The notes beneath the pieces were generated by a model. The model searched no databases, had not been told where the DNA came from, and saw only the letters and a list, made by a program, of their open reading frames with translations. A stretch of 64,000 bases of DNA from NCBI RefSeq assembly GCF_014356525.2, contig NC_052504.1, forward strand, positions 102,224,387-102,288,386. Reading direction: 5' to 3'. Below, piece after piece: positions 62,794 through 64,000 of the stretch (positions are counted from its first letter, which is position 1; each line of letters opens with the position of its first letter). The position numbers and the translations under genes are program-made. Origin of the DNA: Nilaparvata lugens (Eukaryota; Arthropoda; Insecta; Hemiptera; Delphacidae).

Positions 62794-64000
62794 TCAGGCG
62801 CGGCGCTGCCGCAGGCCGTAAACCAGCACCACTGCGAAGCACAGCAGCGGCAGCAGATAAGAGAGCGCGGTGCTGTAACGATCGGCCAGCGCCCCCATAA
62901 AGTACGGCATGATGGCGCCGCCGACGATCGCCATGATCATAAAGGAGCTGGCGCGCTTGGTGTGTTTACCCAGGTTTTTCACCCCCAGGGCGAAAATGGT
63001 CGGGAACATGATCGACATAAAGAAGAACACCGCGATCAGCGCCACCACCGACACGCCGTCGATGCTCAGCATCACACGCCGCACAGCGCGATGTGATCCG
63101 CATAGGCCGCCAACAGCGTCGCCGGTTTCACTCCGCCCCATCAACCAGGTGCTGAAGAAGCGCCCGACCATAAAGCAGATCATGGCGATCGACAGCAGGT
63201 AAGAGGCGCTCTGGTTAGACACCTCGCGCCAGTGTTCGTGGCATAGTTGATGAAAAACGCCCCTACGCCCACCTGCGCCGCCACGTAAAAGAACTGCGTG
63301 ATAACCCCGCCGACGAATGCGGAGCTGCCACAATCCCTGCGCTATCACGCCGTGCACCGGTTTTTCCTCTTCGCGGATCGCCGGCAGCCGGGTGCGGCTG
63401 AACAACAGCGCGATCAGCAGCACCAGCACGGCGATCGCCACATAGGTCATCTTCACCGCGCTCTGATCGCCGCCGCCGGCGGACTGGCTGGCGGAGAAGA
63501 ACAGCGTGCCGCCGATCAACGGGCCGATAAACTGCCCGAGCCGTTGAACGACTGGGCCAGTTGAGCCGCCGTTCGGCGCCCTGCGCGTCGCCCAGCACCG
63601 TGGCGTACGGGTTGGCGGCCGTTCCAGGCAGCCCAAACCGCTGGCGATAACGAACAGCGCAAACAGGAACAGCCGAAGCTGTTGGCCGACGCCGCCGGCA
63701 CGAACAGCAGCGCCCCCAGCGCATACAGGCAAAGCCCGACCAGAATGCCCGCCTTATAGCCCTTGCGGTCCATAAAGTATCCGGCGGGCAGCGCCACCAG
63801 GAAATAGGCGCCGACAAATAAGCCGCCTGCAACAGCCCCGACTGGCCTTGGTAACGTGCAACGTCTCCTGAAAAGTTTGTTTAATACGTCCAGCAGGCCA
63901 TAGGACAGCCCCCACATGGAAGAACAGGCTGGTGACCAGGATAAAGGCCCAGCGCAGATTGGCGGTCACGGCGACGCCCGGCTGCGCGGAGGCCGCACTT
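62794..64000 (-). CDS. FucP-family sugar:H+ symporter, 5' end beyond the window
   Basis: MFS sugar permease related to L-fucose permease. From the window edge: VAVTANLRWAFILVTSLFF, a MWGLSYGLLDVLNK segment, LHVTKA, an AAYFGAYFLVALPAGYFMDR region across frames, KGYKAGILVGLCLYALGALL, FIGPLIGGTLFFSASQSA, SVVALIAVFFFMSIMFPTIF, ALGVKNLGKHTKRASSFMIM, AIVGGAIMPYFMGALADRYS and the end LRQRRA. The WGLxxGLLDVLN pattern and SIMFPTIFALG are FucP landmarks. At least eight frame breaks. The substrate is not set by neighbours. Confidence 0.83.

Overview
The window is a chimera of two unrelated DNAs joined by a run of 100 N (20862-20961). Bases 1-20861 are AT-rich eukaryotic DNA with no gene I can support. 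They hold satellite arrays, foldback elements, TTAA-flanked MITEs, LINE 3' ends and microsatellites. This looks like intergenic sequence of an insect genome. A hemipteran such as a planthopper is my guess from the CTCGCTTCGCTCGCC foldback family and the CTTTCCTTGCC-ended element, but that is recollection and not proof. Bases 20962-64000 are GC-rich and gene-dense. They carry enterobacterial genes in conserved order (epd-pgk-fbaA-mscS, yniC-ydjM-tcyP, rsmC/holD). A Serratia (S. marcescens-like) genome, from an insect-associated bacterium, fits best.

Bacterial layout: the 3' end of an ABC ATPase (to 21365); a carnitine catabolic block (cntB, malic semialdehyde dehydrogenase, cntA and a BCCT carrier, then dmlA, with dmlR divergent); epd, pgk and fbaA of central carbon metabolism behind a likely Cra site; a DUF1345 protein, mscS and an aromatic-acid MFS carrier; mesD-mesX, a folate-independent methionine synthase pair; yaiL and an rluA-type gene; a lyxK-sgbH-sgbU-sgbE block with an MFS carrier (ascorbate / 2,3-diketo-L-gulonate type); gap 2; the 2-aminoethylphosphonate system phnVUTSR with divergent phnWX and two matching GntR operators; tcyP, ydjM and yniC; an unidentified gene; gap 3; holD and rsmC; an aldo/keto reductase with a LysR regulator; a DUF1435 gene and a GGDEF diguanylate cyclase around Fur-like boxes; a LysR / MFS efflux pair; and a FucP-like permease that runs off the window.

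How the genes work together: carnitine is imported (BCCT), split by CntAB to trimethylamine and malic semialdehyde, oxidised to malate by the dehydrogenase, and decarboxylated by DmlA to pyruvate. 2-aminoethylphosphonate is imported by PhnSTUV, transaminated by PhnW and hydrolysed by PhnX to acetaldehyde and phosphate. The sgb enzymes feed a pentose phosphate into central metabolism.

Quality: nearly every bacterial gene, including the normally indispensable pgk and fbaA, is broken by single-base losses, mostly in short homopolymer runs, while protein similarity carries on in the next frame. I read these as sequence errors and not as gene decay, and I give each gene its full span. All three N runs are exactly 100 long, the usual placeholder for a gap of unknown size, so neither the insect-bacterium link nor the order across gaps 2 and 3 is proven.
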